DNA of 64,000 bases from Moniliella sp. 'wahieum' (lineage: Eukaryota > Basidiomycota > Moniliellomycetes > Moniliellales > Moniliellaceae), in NCBI GenBank assembly GCA_003971905.1, contig RSEE01000015.1, positions 186,001-250,000 of the forward strand. The letters run 5' to 3'. A program made the position numbers and the translations under genes. Positions 10,240 to 22,265 of the stretch are shown here, one piece after another; position 1 is the stretch's first letter, and each line of letters starts with the position of its first letter. The notes under the pieces were generated by a model, which was given only the letters and a program-made list of their open reading frames with translations, was not told the origin of the DNA and did no database searches.

Positions 10240-12013
10240 CTAAGCCGCGACGGCGTCCTCCTTCCCCGCCCCAGGGACATGGGGAGACGAGAGGGATGCA
10301 CCAGGGGAGGAAGGGGCCCGGAGATGGCACGGCGGGAGGCCACGTAGTGTCTCGCCCGGTGCTGAGGCCGGTTCTCGTTCCGGGGGGAGGGGGAGGTATT
10401 TCTCTTGAGCCCATGGCAAAGACGATGACGCGAGAAAAGGCGGGGGAGGAGAGGAGGGAGCTGAGGCCAAAAGCAAACTCGAACCTGAAGCGGAGGCAGA
10501 AGGAGCGGGCAAGTCGGTGTCGGACCAAACGGGAGACAAGGGCGAGTGAAGCGGGTGGAACTCCTCCTCTTGCTCCAGCTCGTCCACCGCCTGACGTGCG
10601 ACCGAGAGAAGGTAGAAAAGATACCAACGCAGAGGAACAGACCGCCGATGCCCATGGCCTCCTTGGCCCAGAGGGTGGTACGCACAACTGGTGCAGCGTC
10701 ATCCGCCGGTGCTGCCGGCGCGGCAAAAGTCTTGGTCATAGCACCCACACCCACATGAATCAACAGCTTGGGGAGGGCTAGCGCTGTGCAGAGGGTGTAC
10801 GTCCTCAATGTCAAGGTGGGAGCGGCGGCCAGAACCGTGTTGAGCAAATTAAAGGGATAAGGGGCAAGGCGGATGAGAAACAGCAAGCGCGGCTGTTTGT
10901 CGATCGCTCGAACAATCTTTTGCAAACCTTGGGATTTGGACAGGAGACGCTGCATCGGCCCCTGGAGTAAGGTACGCGAAGCAAGAAAGATAGCGATGCT
11001 GCCCACGAGCGCACCGACATAAGCTGTGACAAAGCCGGGCCACAAGCCAAAGGTGTAGCCGCTGAGGACGACCAGGGTGGAATAGAGAGGAACGGGGGGG
11101 ATGGTAGTAAGAAAAATCAAGCCGGCCATGGTTGCGTACCCGAACCAGCCCCACTGCGCCAGGGTCTGAGCCAGTCGATCGAGTGTGGAAAACACAAGAG
11201 AGCGATGGGTGAACAGGAAGGCGGTGGAAGTCAGTGAGATGAGGAGCCATATGAAAAAGGGTATGTAGGCGTAGAGCCAGGGCGGGCGCCAAATGCGTTG
11301 GCCGGTAGATGAGTCACGAAATGCGTGATCGGCAGTATCAAAGGTGCGATGCACACCCCGTCCCGCCAGTCTTACAGCCGCGCATGGATGGAAAAGGACC
11401 CAGGCGAGGGAGCGCAGGGACAAGAGGAGAACAGCGAGCAAATGGCCGAGCGGAGCCGTGCGCTGAGCATGGTGGCCCGCGTATGTCCTCTCAGGGGTGG
11501 GGTACCCAGCAAGACGGCCTCAGAGGATCGGCGAGGTGGGCGGACTTGACGTGGGAGGGTAAAACTGTGCCTACTGTAAGCCTGGGACTGTTGTGTGGGG
11601 ACAAAGGGTGGCTCGGGGGGAGGTGAAAAGTATTCCTCAGCAGGGGCCAGAGGAGTGCCGTCGGGGAAGGAGTGGGAGTGCGAGTTAAGGGGAGCGGGGG
11701 AAGAAGAAGGAGGAGGGGCAGGGGAAGAAGGAGGAACGATGGTGTCGAGAGCGGTGGTGGTAGAAGAGGAGCGGGGCGGCACGCTTCTCGCCACTTGGAT
11801 ACTTTGAGTGCGGCGGTGCAGGACGTTGGGGACGGGGCCCTGGCAGGTGGAATAGGAGGGGCCACGGGGGAGACGGGAGGTGGGGCGGTAGCAGGTGGGG
11901 GTGGTGCGACCGTCGAGGCTGTCGCGTGTGGGCAGCAGCTCCGCCTCATCCGGCTCGCTCACCAACGCCGACGCAAACAGAGGCTGCGCCATGCCGACGA
12001 CGGGGCTGTCCAT
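10240..12013 (-). CDS. TVP38: TVP38/TMEM64-family Golgi membrane protein
   Basis: ATG 12013 (MDSPVVGMAQPLF). A cytosolic Ser/Pro-rich N-terminus of about 190 residues precedes five or six membrane helices containing the SNARE-associated/VTT domain: LTTIPPVPLYSTLVVLSGY, TFGLWPGFVTAYVGALVGS, then IRLAPYPFNLLNTVLAA and ALALPKLLIHVGVGA. Tvp38-type proteins sit in Tlg2-containing Golgi membranes; the VTT fold is linked to lipid scrambling in related proteins. After the last helix (about WYLFYLLSVARQAV) comes an acidic/Ser-Pro tail of about 115 residues. Frame breaks at about 11438 and 10630 are each one base. The long N- and C-terminal tails are typical of basidiomycete members. It lies head-to-tail upstream of USO1, another Golgi gene, but shared regulation is not shown. 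Confidence 0.85.
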
Positions 12014-13142
12014 CTAGCTGGCAACAGGTCGTGGTTGGAAGCGGGACGTGCCAGGTGGCCAGGCGGCGGGAGAGGCGGATGGTGCTGCGGGGGTGGGAGG
12101 GATGCGCAGGAGGCGCAGGTGGTGGTGATGCGGACGGGGACAATCAAGTCACAGGGCACTGGGGGCATCTCTTTTCCTGCTATATCAGCATCTGCGCTAC
12201 GCCGCACAATCGGCCGAGCGTCGCGAGCTTAGCGAGCTGCGAACAGGTTGCATCCACTGCCCCCCTGCCGCGCATCAGGCGCAGGACGCTCGTTGAACAC
12301 GTTGAACATTGGACGTACGTACTTTGAACGTTGAATATTGAACGTACTTGGTTCAACATTCAACGTTCAACGTTCGCGTTCACCGGTCGCCAAGGACCAA
12401 GTACCGAGGCACAGAGCATAGGACGTCGATTGTATTCCCTGCACCCTGTCGCTTCGCCACCACACCATCACCCCGAGCCCATGCGCTCGCGTCACTAGCG
12501 CCACTCTACTTCTAGTCAAAGTAGCTTCCATCTTCACTCTTCACAAACAGCTTCTGCTCTGGGGGTCGGTTATGCTGTGGGCTGTCCTCTCTCTTTTCTT
12601 TGCCTTCACGCCTGGCTGCTCGCGAGAATGCGCTTCGCATGCAACCCATATGCAGACGGGGGAGGGCATATGTATTGTGCATGATGAGGGGAAAGAAGAG
12701 AGAAAAAAGATAAGAAAAAGAAGAGGAATTGATATGCGGGGGGTGGGCGTGGGGAGAGGGGGGACGAAGAAGGCATGTGGACGCAACTGGTATAGCGAGA
12801 CGCAGTAGCATAGACGTTGCTTTCCCAGTGGAGTGACATGGCGAATCGATGTCCGTGTGTACGATGCAGAGGATTGGAGATGATTGGAGAGGAATAGGGG
12901 TGAGGGTGGATGAGAGGAAAAGTGGAAGAAGCCGGAAAGAGGATGTGGAGAGGGTAATGGGGAAACGGGGTAGTGTTCGATGCGGAGCTCAACCCGTTAC
13001 AGAAACCAAAATAGACGGAGCAAAAGTGAGTGGAGAAGAGAAGGCGAAAAAGTCCAAGATGAATCGCATGATCCACAAGAAAAGAGGCAAAGGGGAAAGT
13101 GAGTCCGCCGCAGTCCGTGATCGGAAAGTGAGGGACCAGGGA
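12014..13142. other. Intergenic with TTGAACG/GTTCAAC heptamer block
   Basis: Upstream region of the TVP38-type gene and downstream region of the peptidase gene. Contains CGTTGAACA twice (12291-12308) and two opposed heptamer runs at 12324-12371. Long purine runs at 12640-13090 create long but unconvincing open frames. No gene supported. Confidence 0.5.
12324..12371. repeat. Opposed heptamer runs TTGAACG and GTTCAAC
   Basis: TTGAACG, TTGAATA, TTGAACG (12324-12344) are followed by GTTCAAC, ATTCAAC, GTTCAAC (12351-12371). The two runs are reverse complements of one another in register, giving an imperfect inverted repeat about 310 bp upstream of the TVP38-type start codon. Confidence 0.9.
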
Positions 13143-15009
13143 TCAATGGACCCCAAATACCTCCATCAGACCGGTCAGGTTGGTCGGGGTGCCTAACCCG
13201 CTCACTGCATCCCACCCCTCCGACGCAGCAAAGCCTACCCCACCACAGCCGTAATTTTGCCCGGCCTGCACATCGTACAGCACGCTCGAGTTGGCATACA
13301 GAGTGGGATGAATGTAACCCACCCGACCCAAGCCTGCCGCATGACGCGCATCGTTGATGAGCGAGATGAGGCCAGCCCAGATGGGTGCACTGGCTGAGGT
13401 GCCAAACGCGGTGACGGGGGGCCGCCTTGGATGACGGTGATGGGTGTGCCGATTGCGCTGACGTCCGGGTAACCGCGGCCGGTCTGGTTGGCCTTTTGGG
13501 TGGCAGTGGGAAGAAGAATCTTGTAGTTCTGCAAGGCAGAAGTTTGGTAGGAAGGAGAGGAGAACAAGTTGCTGTACCCACTTCCTGACCAGCTTGCCGC
13601 CCACTCCTCTTCAGCGTCGACGGTGGCGCCGACCGAAAGCACATATGGACATCCGGAGGGGTATGTAGGCAAAAACTTGCCCGATGGGCACGTCGAATTG
13701 CCACTGACCGAATCCACACCGCCATCACCGGCGGCAAATCTGGAACGTCAAACCGATGACGACCATCCTGGTAAGCTGAGTGCCAAGAAGAAACGGGGAC
13801 GGAAGCATAAGAAGGGCGACTTACACGACGGTCGTGCCTTGGGCGGTCAGCTTTTGAATCGTGTTGCACAGGTAGGTTGCCTCGGACGGTGAAAAGGCAG
13901 ATTCAGGCGCGGCAAAGGAGATGCTAATCACACCTGGGTCAAGACTGGGTGTCCAAAACATAGTTGAGCGATTGAGAAAAAGTGGAACCAGACTCGGAAT
14001 AGTAGAGATAGGTGTTGTTCAAGGGATACCCTTGCGCGGCAACCACCATCTGAGTGTCCAACGAACCTTCCAAGCTGGGCTGGCTTGCAGTGTTTGTCCC
14101 GCTCACGCCGTCAATAAGGTGCATGGCGGTTGTGCCGGAGGGCACAAAGGACGAGTACTTAGTCATGTAATCCTGCACGTCGTCCAAATTAATGTTGGAT
14201 CCAGTGTAGCCCATAATGAGCACATCCAGCCCCGAACCACCCTTGGAGGTGTAAGAGGCTGACCCATACAAATGTTGAATGCACCCAGCTTCGATTGCAG
14301 TCCCATTGCTTCCACATCCCGTTGTAGGTTTTCGTGCGGGCAAAACGACAGAGTGCTGAGCTTGCTTCGCCGAAACCTGAGAAGAGACGGGGGGCACGGT
14401 AGTCAAGGCCGGTCGCGTCCAGGAGGGAAAGTTGGTAAGACCGTCAACGTGCTGGACGTAGTCCATGTCGCTGGGAATGGCGAGGGACGTAGTACGAGTG
14501 TACCGGGTAGTTGCCCTACCGCTCTCCTCGTTGGCGGTCGCGGTATACTGGTGGAAGGGGTGGGAGCCAGGAAACAAGCGCTGAGTATGCTCAACGTCCG
14601 TCTTGATCGTAACCCTGTCTTGGTGGGGGCTCCAGACCAGATCCGAAGCTGGAATGCCACTTTGGGCGAGTGCGGCAGAAAGGTGGGCGACATGGGCGGG
14701 CTCAGGGGCGGCGAAGTGGGCGAGCTGGGCAGAAGACAGCCAGCGGCCTTGGCCCTGGCTTGCAATCTCTTCCATGTGGGCAGCGAGTTGGCTAAAGTTG
14801 GCGCCGTGAAGAGAGATGGTGAAGGTGAGAGGTTCATCGTCGGACACGAGCGTTTGGGAGCGCTTCCAATGGGGGGCCAAGGCGGCAGGCGCCTGCAGCA
14901 TACGTGGTGTTGCCGCCCCACGCTGCTGAGGGGCCGCGATGGGCCGGGCAAAGCCAGGGTGGACAGAGACGCATGCGGCCAGCAGGGCCAGCAGGGAGAG
15001 GACGCGCAT
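13143..15009 (-). CDS. Secreted sedolisin-family (S53) serine-carboxyl peptidase, tripeptidyl-peptidase-like
   Basis: ATG 15009 gives a signal peptide (MRVLSLLALLAACVSVHPGF). A pro-kumamolisin activation domain follows (about residues 60-190). The catalytic Glu and Asp are in SLEGSLDTQMVV, the oxyanion Asp in AAGDGGVDS, and the nucleophile Ser in AFGTSASAPIWAGL. The C-terminal calcium-site motif EGWDAVSGLGTP is present. These enzymes work at acid pH, releasing tripeptides or cutting internally, outside the cell or in vacuoles. An 89-90-nt GT-AG intron lies just before AAGDGG (about 13739-13828). Frame breaks are at about 13940 and in a G run at 13416-13421. Length about 590 residues is normal. 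All catalytic residues are intact, so the gene is likely functional. Confidence 0.85.
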
Positions 15010-16255
15010 GAAGCCGAAGGGGCGATGGTGGGAAGGTGGAGGAGGGCGGTGCACCGCGGTAGCAGTGCTGTTGCTGCAGGTGTAGGGTACTGTAGTCGTC
15101 GCACCAAGCAAAGCCCCCCTGTGCTGAGCGGCTGAGGACGGCTACGGGGCTGCTGGAGACGGCGTGCGCATAGCGCTGTGCTCAGCAGACGGCTTGGGCG
15201 GCAGGCGGGCAAAGGCGGAGAAAGGTAAGACAGAGCTGACGCACCACCGTTGTACAATACGACGATGCCTGCCGTGTGGGCAGCAGTAGAACACGGCACC
15301 ACCATCGCCTGTCAGATCTAGACGGAAGAGGGCCACGGCCGCGTGTGTGACACTTGACGGTGACCATATGCTGCCCGAGGGCGGGCCTGCGAGGACAGGC
15401 AGAGGCTCTGCCCCGTAGTGTGCTCTCACTCAAGCTCAACGTACAACATTCGGCTCAGCGCGGTGAGCCTGGCTTGAATCGCATGGGTCACTCACTAGTC
15501 AATCATGAATTAGTCGCGATTGTTGGTGCAGCCACAGCCAGCATCAGCGCTCAGCCAGTGCTCAGCCAGCACGCAGCTCAGCAGCAGCTCCCCTTCTGCC
15601 GTGAGCGCGTGAGCCCCCCTCTATTAGGTCGCATCTGATGGTCTGGAAGGCAATGCCAAAGAGAGGCAATGCGGTCATCGAATCACACCTGTTTTTCTTG
15701 GCGTAATATATCAATGCGTCCGCGCAACATCCATCGGCTACACTTTGGAAGTAGTGTTGTGTGCGTCATCCTCTCTGTCGGGTGGCCACCTCTTCATCGG
15801 CCACTACTAATCACTCCCTTGCTGCGCAGCGCGCGCCCATCCAGTAGTGTCAGCGCGTCAGCGTCACCGTCTGCGCCGAAAGGCCGCGCCGTCAGGCTCA
15901 GGCGCTCAGGTCAGCCGGCCAGGCCGGTCATGCGGTCATCGATCAACGGCAGAGGCACTGTTGCGACGCTGACGCTGACCGTCCTCGATGACATGGCCAG
16001 TGGGTGAATATGAACGGTGAGAATGCGGACATGCCATGGGTCAATGTGACATGGAGGAGCTAGACGGCTGGTGCCGGCTGGCGCAGCCGCTAGGACCTAT
16101 GTCCTCTGCTAGGTCCCTGGGCCCAGGGTCCTCTCCGAACGGCAGTGGGGTAATTAGAAGGAAACGGGCCATATGATGCATTGAGTGACCATGAGTGTCA
16201 TGCCGTGAGCCACTCCATACAATCGTGTGGGGTTTTTGGCATTCCCATATAGTCG

Positions 16256-16330
16256 GTCACCAGTGTCACCAAAGCGTCACCACAACGTCACCGTGGAGTC
16301 ACCACAGCGTCACCACAGCGTCACCACAGC
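16256..16330. repeat. GTCACC repeats phased at 11 bp
   Basis: GTCACC begins at 16256, 16265, 16276, 16287, 16298, 16309 and 16320. Five successive steps are exactly 11 bp, close to one DNA turn. The dominant unit is GTCACCACAGC. Spacing is constant while spacer bases vary, which suggests that the hexamer position matters or that the array is recent and decaying. Confidence 0.9.
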
Positions 16331-16603
16331 TTTCTGGCCGGCCCGCCGCGGAAGCCAGCTCCACACACTCCACCGCCAGCCTCTCACTCTGGAGCGGAGC
16401 ACCAATCCACCGTTGTCGCTGTGCTGCCACCGCTTCCTTCTTCTACCGCCAAAACCCACCCGTTTAAGGAACCAGGCGGATCGCCAGAAGATCAGGTCCT
16501 CTGGCAGAGCACGAGGGTACGTGCTGAGCGATCGATGGGTGAGGACGAGGAGTCGGTCAACGGAGAGCGCTCGGAAAGCTGTCGTCCGGTAACGCGAACG
16601 CAA

Positions 16604-16684
16604 GGATAGCTACCAGCTTCCAATGGGTTAAAGACTAAGAGATTGTCGTCCGTTGAATCCGGGATAGCTACGAGCTTCCAATGG
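16604..16684. repeat. Direct repeat of a 23-mer, 58 bp apart
   Basis: GGATAGCTACCAGCTTCCAA plus TGG at 16604-16626 recurs with one mismatch at 16662-16684. A short flanking word, TGTCGTCCG, is also repeated (16580 and 16644), so the duplicated unit was about 60 bp. Confidence 0.85.
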
Positions 16685-18124
16685 CCAAGGACTTGTGCAA
16701 CAGAGTAAACTGTGCACGAGAGAGAAGGGAACAGTCAGAAATGGCTTCTTATAAGTTCCTGACGCTAATAGTCCAATATTGAGAGCAACAGGGAGAAAAG
16801 GAAAGAGGGGAAGAAGGCGGGAGCGCAGCTAATGCTGCGCACGCACATGTGCGGAAAGTCGAGATGGCTTCCGCTTACCAGTGGCGTGGCCGATGAAGTC
16901 GATGGCCTGTGATGGAAGATCACGCATCCTCTAACACCCTCTGTGGTGCCCGCCATCCGTTCCCATACCCGCCGAGGAAGCGGGTGTGGAAACGGATGAA
17001 CGATGAACGTGTGGTAGACATCCGAGCGGTGAAAACTATTATCTCCATTGAGACTCAGTAGTCAATTCCTTCAATCCATTTCCCAAGCATCTTGCCTGCT
17101 GTCTTGAAGGCATAGTATCCGTTCCAGCAGGCGAAGCAGCTTATACACCTTCGAACAAAATCAGATTACTGTGTTTGTGCACTTTTGATGCTCTGTGCCA
17201 AACCCTTTTCCACAAGGGGAGAGAATGACTCTTGAGTGGTTCCGTCCGGTACTATATTATATATGTACTCGACGTTCTTGTCTTCGCATTCCACTTTTGC
17301 TCGAACAGTGGAGAAGAGAAACAAACTCCTTCTCCCAGTGTTCCGCACATCTCGTTCTTTATGTGATGGAATGATTGATGACCAACAAACTTGGTACGTG
17401 TATATGAAAGAAAGCGCTTTTCCCTTCACAGGCTGGCTCCTCTGGCCTTCGGCCCCGCCTACTGGGGATGACGGAGACATGGAGGCACCCGGATAACGCT
17501 GCCCCCATGATTCTTTCCTTGCCGATACACTGGACCACATGATTCGGTGCTCGATAATTAGATAAAGAAAATGGGGCCGAAAGGGAGGTTTTTCGGGAAG
17601 AGTGTGGTATGCTAAGCTATTTAGCATCGACTGAGAGGCGGTGATAGGCCTCGTGGCGCACCATGTCCTGCTAGACCCGGGCTTGGAAGATGGCAGACGA
17701 GGCCGGTAGAGTGGTAGATGCGGATCCATGCGGCCCCGTTGGGGGTAGAAGCGCCCAATGGGAGGTGCATCGATGTTGGATGAGAAGAGTACCAACATGA
17801 GTGTGCCTCTCCGGCATCGTCGCGGTCATAGCAAGGGGGGTGGGCCATCGGTGCAATGCATGGGATCGCATTGAATGTTGATCGATGATCCCATGCCCAT
17901 GATGCATGATTCTTCACCCTGGCAAGAGACGCGTGGCCATGTGATGGGGTGGTGTTAGCCACATCACGCGCACGTCGTGAGTGCGAGTGTGGAAGGGATG
18001 CGGATGTGATGTGGGGGCTGTGGTGGGACAAGCGATGGGCCGAAGGGGCGTTTCTTATTTGGGACGGGTGGGTGGTGGACAGGACGGTCGAAGGACAAGC
18101 GCACGACGCATTTATCAGCCACCC

Positions 18125-21100
18125 GCCCCTCTGCACCGCCCCCACCTCCGCCCCCACCTCCGCCCCCACCTCCTCCTCCTCTCCACCCCTCCCAGCGGCC
18201 CGGGATGCGACCACACGCTGGCCGTCGTCGCTCCCGCTCGCCCAGCCGCCCACAGCACCAACAAGCGCCCCGCCCGCCCCCGCACCCACAACGCCCGCCA
18301 CACCGCCGCCACCGCCGCCGTCGTCGTGCCCTTGCCGCGCCCGGTGGATCCGCCTCCACCCCCAGGGGCCCTCCCCCATGGCGTCCCTTGCGTTGTCTCG
18401 AATGGGTGCGGACGCCTATGGCCGCTTGATGAGCTGGCCTGGATCCGAGGCTTGCGGGGCCGCTTGCGTCCTGCCGTCGCCCCGCCATCGCCCCCACACC
18501 CTTCTGGTCCTGTCTTCCCCCTCTACGAACAACGCCAAGCACCGTTCCAAGGCGAATGACACGTCCAGAGAACGGCGACTGACAGCAGCTTTAGCCTACC
18601 GCTGCTTTCGAGCAAGACCGCCTTCACTTTGAACCAATGTCTCCTCGCATCCCCTCTACCCCCTTTCACAGTCGATTGCCACGTGCGCGGCCTGATGATC
18701 AAGACAACAAAGCGTGCACCACGGAAGCGCTCACGCCTTTCCATCTCGGCACGCCTGCTTCCGTTCCGGTGGAGGGAGATGGTGTTCACCCTGATTTTTC
18801 CGTTAGGTGGCCTGAACGGGCTGCCACGCGGCGCCCGGACCGGCGCGAGGTGCAAGTCCAGTCAGTGCTGTTACTGTGCCAATGGAGGTAGAGCAACAGT
18901 CCATCTCGTCCTCTCCTCCCGCTCTCGCCCCTATTTCGCCGGAACAGGTGAAGGATATGTCTGCTTCTCGTCAGATGGAAGGAGACGTGTCCAGGGCGTG
19001 TCTGTTACAGGAGAGCCTGGAATACAGCAACGCCCAACCAGACCCTTCCGAGCCTCAGTCAATGGATCAAGCCCTGATTTGGTCCTCTCCGCCTGTTCTG
19101 GTCCATCCTGCTCTGGAGGATGGACCGGTTTCCGCTGGTTTGGATTCGCTCGGTGGAGAAGAAGCAACCTTGTGTTTTCGGGAAGAGGAGCAGGGGGACA
19201 GGAACCTTCATGTATATCCTACTGAGCATCAAGCGGGTGTGCAGGACCCCACCCTGGATCGCCTCGTGATGGAACAGTCTGACCGCCTCATTCCCGAACA
19301 TCCTCCTCTAGAACTGCTGCCAGTTGAATCCAGCTCGGATGAGCTGGGAGGGGAGCAATTAACGGATCCGGTGCCGGATGTATCTGGTTCAGATCTACTG
19401 GGACGGGAAGAATCCTTGGTGTCGAATGATGGCGATGACAATCGGGCGAGTATCAACGTGCAGCGCCACGCCCCCCAATCCGAGCAAAACCCCGCCCTGT
19501 CCCCCCGCCTCACCTTGGACCACCTGCTGGATCAGTCATCCCACCTCGTTCCGGAACATCCTCCTCTGGAACAGCCACCGGATGAGCTGGGAGGGGAGCA
19601 ATTAACAAATCAGATGCTGGTTGCCTTTGGCTCAGATTTACTGGGAAGGAAGAAACACCATGGCGTCGAGTCACTTGGATGACACCCCAGGGAGCAGCAA
19701 CGTCCAGGAACACATTCCTGAGCACCAGACGGTGGTGCAGGGCCCCACCCTGCCCCCCCTCACCCTGGATCATCCCGTGGAGGACAATCCTCTCATCTCG
19801 CTCTGGACCCCCCTCCTCTGAAACAGCCACCTTATGAAACAAGCTCGGGTAAACTGGGAGGAGAGCAATTGACGAATGAGGTGTCGGTTACATCTCCCTC
19901 AGATCTACTGAGACGGGAAGAGTCCAAGGCGTCGAGTGATTGGGATGAACCCCCGGAGAGCAGCAACTCCCAGGTACACCATCCCGAGGCCGAGGCGGTA
20001 GCGCAAAACCCCACCCCCCCGCCCTCTACTATACTCCGAAACAGGGCCCGTTGACGGATTCAACTAGCTCAAAAGAGCTGGAAGGGTGGAAACCATACCG
20101 CATCTTTTGGAAGCGGAGCAGGGGAACAGCAGTGTCCAGACGAGCTCTTCTAAACCTCTTGCAGTCGTGGAAGAGCCCATCGAATCTCCTTCCCTCGCTC
20201 TCGATCATTCTCCCCTGGAGCAGGCACCGGTTACAACTGACCTGGATGGACTTGGAGAGGAGGAGTTTATAGCTCGTCTCTTGGAAGGGGATCCGGAGGA
20301 ATGCAATCCTCGCATTGGACCTGTTGAACAACAGGTTGGGGAGCAAGAGCTCGTTCTGCCCACCCCTTGCTCCGGGGTCACCCGGCGTGGATTCGATCAT
20401 CTTCCCGGGGGCAGTCGCCAGTTACGACGGACCGGATGAACTGGGTAACTCATGGGTGCAAATCCTAACAGAGGATCCTGGGGAAGTAACAAGAAGAACG
20501 AGCAAAGTCCCAGCACTACTCAGCCTCCTGAACCCTACCAGCGCCACAACCACAACACGCCACCCCCACCACCTCCCAGAAGGAGGGCCACAAAATCTGC
20601 AACCCGTCTCCCCCTCTAAACACTTCTTGGCCCACCCAAAGGGGTGGCCATTCCCATCGCATCGCCTCCAATCCGTCGTACGAAAACAAGGGGCCCGTGA
20701 CGCGCTCGCAGTACGTGAGATTTCTCCACATGATTGTTTGGAGACTTGGGTTGGCTGACTGCTCGGGCTGTCTGGTACAGGTGCCGGTATCATGTGGTTC
20801 AGATCAACACGGCTCACCCAGGACCAGAGGCATTCCTCTTGCCCCAGTGCACACTCTACGCACCTGCTCTCCAGGCCGAGGGGGTGACGGATGCGGGTCC
20901 TGCCTCCAAAGAGCAGCTGGACCGCCGTGTGGATCTTTCCTTGGTCCCACTTTCTGCTGACATTCAGCAGCTCTTGGCTCGCCTTGTCGATCCCTCGATT
21001 ATTCATGAAGTTTATGTGCTGCCCCGCACCCCGGGGGAGGAGGAAGCTGAGGACGTGGCACCACCAACCCAGGCGATCAGTCCCGCCTTGCTTTCGACCG

Positions 21101-21569
21101 GCCTATCCTCCCCGCCTTGCCTCGTGCCGATAAGGACCCCGATGACCTGGACTTATCTTCCTCCTATGCCTATCTGGGCGCCCACCGTCTGTTTTCTCCC
21201 GGCACCACAAGCCCCACTCTAACCCCCGGTCCACCTCCGGCGTTTGGTTCGTCTTCCACTGGACCCCAGTCTGTCGCATCCTCCCATTCTGCCTCCCACC
21301 GTGGCCGGCGCAAAAAGACAAAACCGCCGCAATCGGCCGCATCTCCCTCGACGGGCCTCGATTCCTCCCTCTCCATCCAAGAAGGGCCCGGATGGACTAC
21401 TACCACCCTCGCCACCCCATACCCGCGCCATCGACCCCGTGTCCTGCCCGATGCTGAAACGCCTACTGCGGCGCCCCCTTTGCGCATGCGCCTGCGTTCC
21501 CAACGTTTTTCTCCTTCCTCCCGCACCTCCCTCAGCCCGGCTCCTGACCAGGCCCCTTCCTCGTCCTGA
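18125..21569 (+). CDS. Unrecognised Ser/Pro-rich protein with ~80-residue internal repeats (boundaries uncertain)
   Basis: A chain of plus frames connected by one-base breaks. The N-terminal part is Pro/Ala/Ser-rich, partly from a (CCCCCACCTCCG) DNA repeat at 18139-18170. From about 18876 to 20440 the protein has three or more units of about 80 residues built around DELGGEQLT, GSDLLGREES and LDHLL...PEHPPLEQ (unit starts near 19338, 19581 and 19848). A Pro/Arg-rich linker leads to a 64-nt intron (about 20710-20773, GTACGTG...TACAG), after which a more ordered segment begins: QCRYHVVQINTAHPGPEAF, LLPQCTLYAPALQAEGV, ADIQQLLARLVDP. The tail is Ser/Thr/Pro-rich and ends DQAPSSS at 21569. I do not recognise the family. 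The repeats suggest a disordered nuclear or scaffold protein, but no function can be assigned. Start codon unknown. Confidence 0.45.
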
Positions 21570-22011
21570 TTCGCCTTGGGCCTGCTGTTTAGGCTGGGCC
21601 CGGGCCTCGCTTCCGTCCCCACCCACAGCGCAGTACTGCCCCCAGGACTGCGCCAGTTTCCTCATGTGGTGATTCGATCTCCATTTTGCACGCGTCAACT
21701 TTCTCAACCCCTTTGAACTATATTCATCCCATCCTGTTGCATATGCCATCATGGTGTGCCTTCCCCCATTTCCCTATCCCCGCCGCTCCCCAACTTCTCC
21801 CCATCCAATTCTCTCTGCAGCCCTGCAATCGATTCGTAGCCGACGCGGATGCAACCGGTGGACGCAGCGGTTGACCACAGGGGAACCGATCAGAACTTTG
21901 GATAAGGTCGTCATCCTGGTCACCAGCCCACCTGATGAGGTCAATCCATCGGGTGCCAGACACAGGCCCCGGACGCAGGGAACGGCGCGGCGAAAAAGTG
22001 CCAAAAATACA
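21570..22011. other. Intergenic, 3' of the repeat protein and of the tRNA
   Basis: No gene seen; short pyrimidine-rich stretch downstream of both converging genes. Confidence 0.4.
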
Positions 22012-22098
22012 TGCCTCTTGGCCGAATCGAACGACCGATCTTCTCATTCCAGAATCACAAGATACTAGTGAGATGCTTTACCACTGAGCCAAAGAGGC
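22012..22098 (-). tRNA. tRNA-Thr(AGU) with 15-nt intron
   Basis: Read on the minus strand: acceptor stem GCCTCTT/AAGAGGC with discriminator A, D arm GGCTCAGTGGTAAAGC, anticodon stem TCTCA/TGAGA, T arm GGTCG-TTCGATT-CGGCC. The anticodon loop begins C-T-A-G-T-A, placing anticodon AGT (AGU) at positions 34-36, so it reads Thr ACU codons (A34 normally becomes inosine). Twenty-two nucleotides lie between the anticodon stems instead of seven, giving a 15-nt intron at the canonical 37/38 site. B-box-like GGTCGTTCGATTC is intact. Confidence 0.93.
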
Positions 22099-22265
22099 TT
22101 ATGGGGAAGCAGATTGCAATTGGAAACCCATGCAGATACTTCAGAGACCGAATCACGTAACGCGCAACTGCCCCGCTTTCTTGGCCACTGGGCGTAGGGA
22201 TCCCGTCGGGGACAACCTTGCGCCTGGCGGGCCCGCCAACTTGGACTGGCGATCGTACTGTGGCC

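Larger units (their letters stand above)
15010..18110. other. Gene-poor region, 3.1 kb
   Basis: No supported gene. A 210-codon minus frame at 17166-17798 lacks recognisable domains and codon preference. The region contains GTCACC repeats phased at 11 bp (16256-16330) and a repeated 23-mer (16604-16626 and 16662-16684). Confidence 0.4.

Noticed and set aside
12640-13090. Purine-rich frames upstream of the TVP38-type gene
   Set aside because: Low-complexity AG-rich DNA gives open frames on several phases; no protein features.
14272-15135. Long plus-strand frame antisense to the sedolisin gene
   Set aside because: Shadow frame of GC-rich coding sequence; the minus strand has full S53 motifs.
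16256-16330. CRISPR-like array
   Set aside because: Units are only 11 bp with no unique spacers of normal length, and the genome is eukaryotic.
17166-17798. 210-codon minus frame
   Set aside because: No domain, no codon bias like neighbouring genes, no plausible splice sites; treated as chance.
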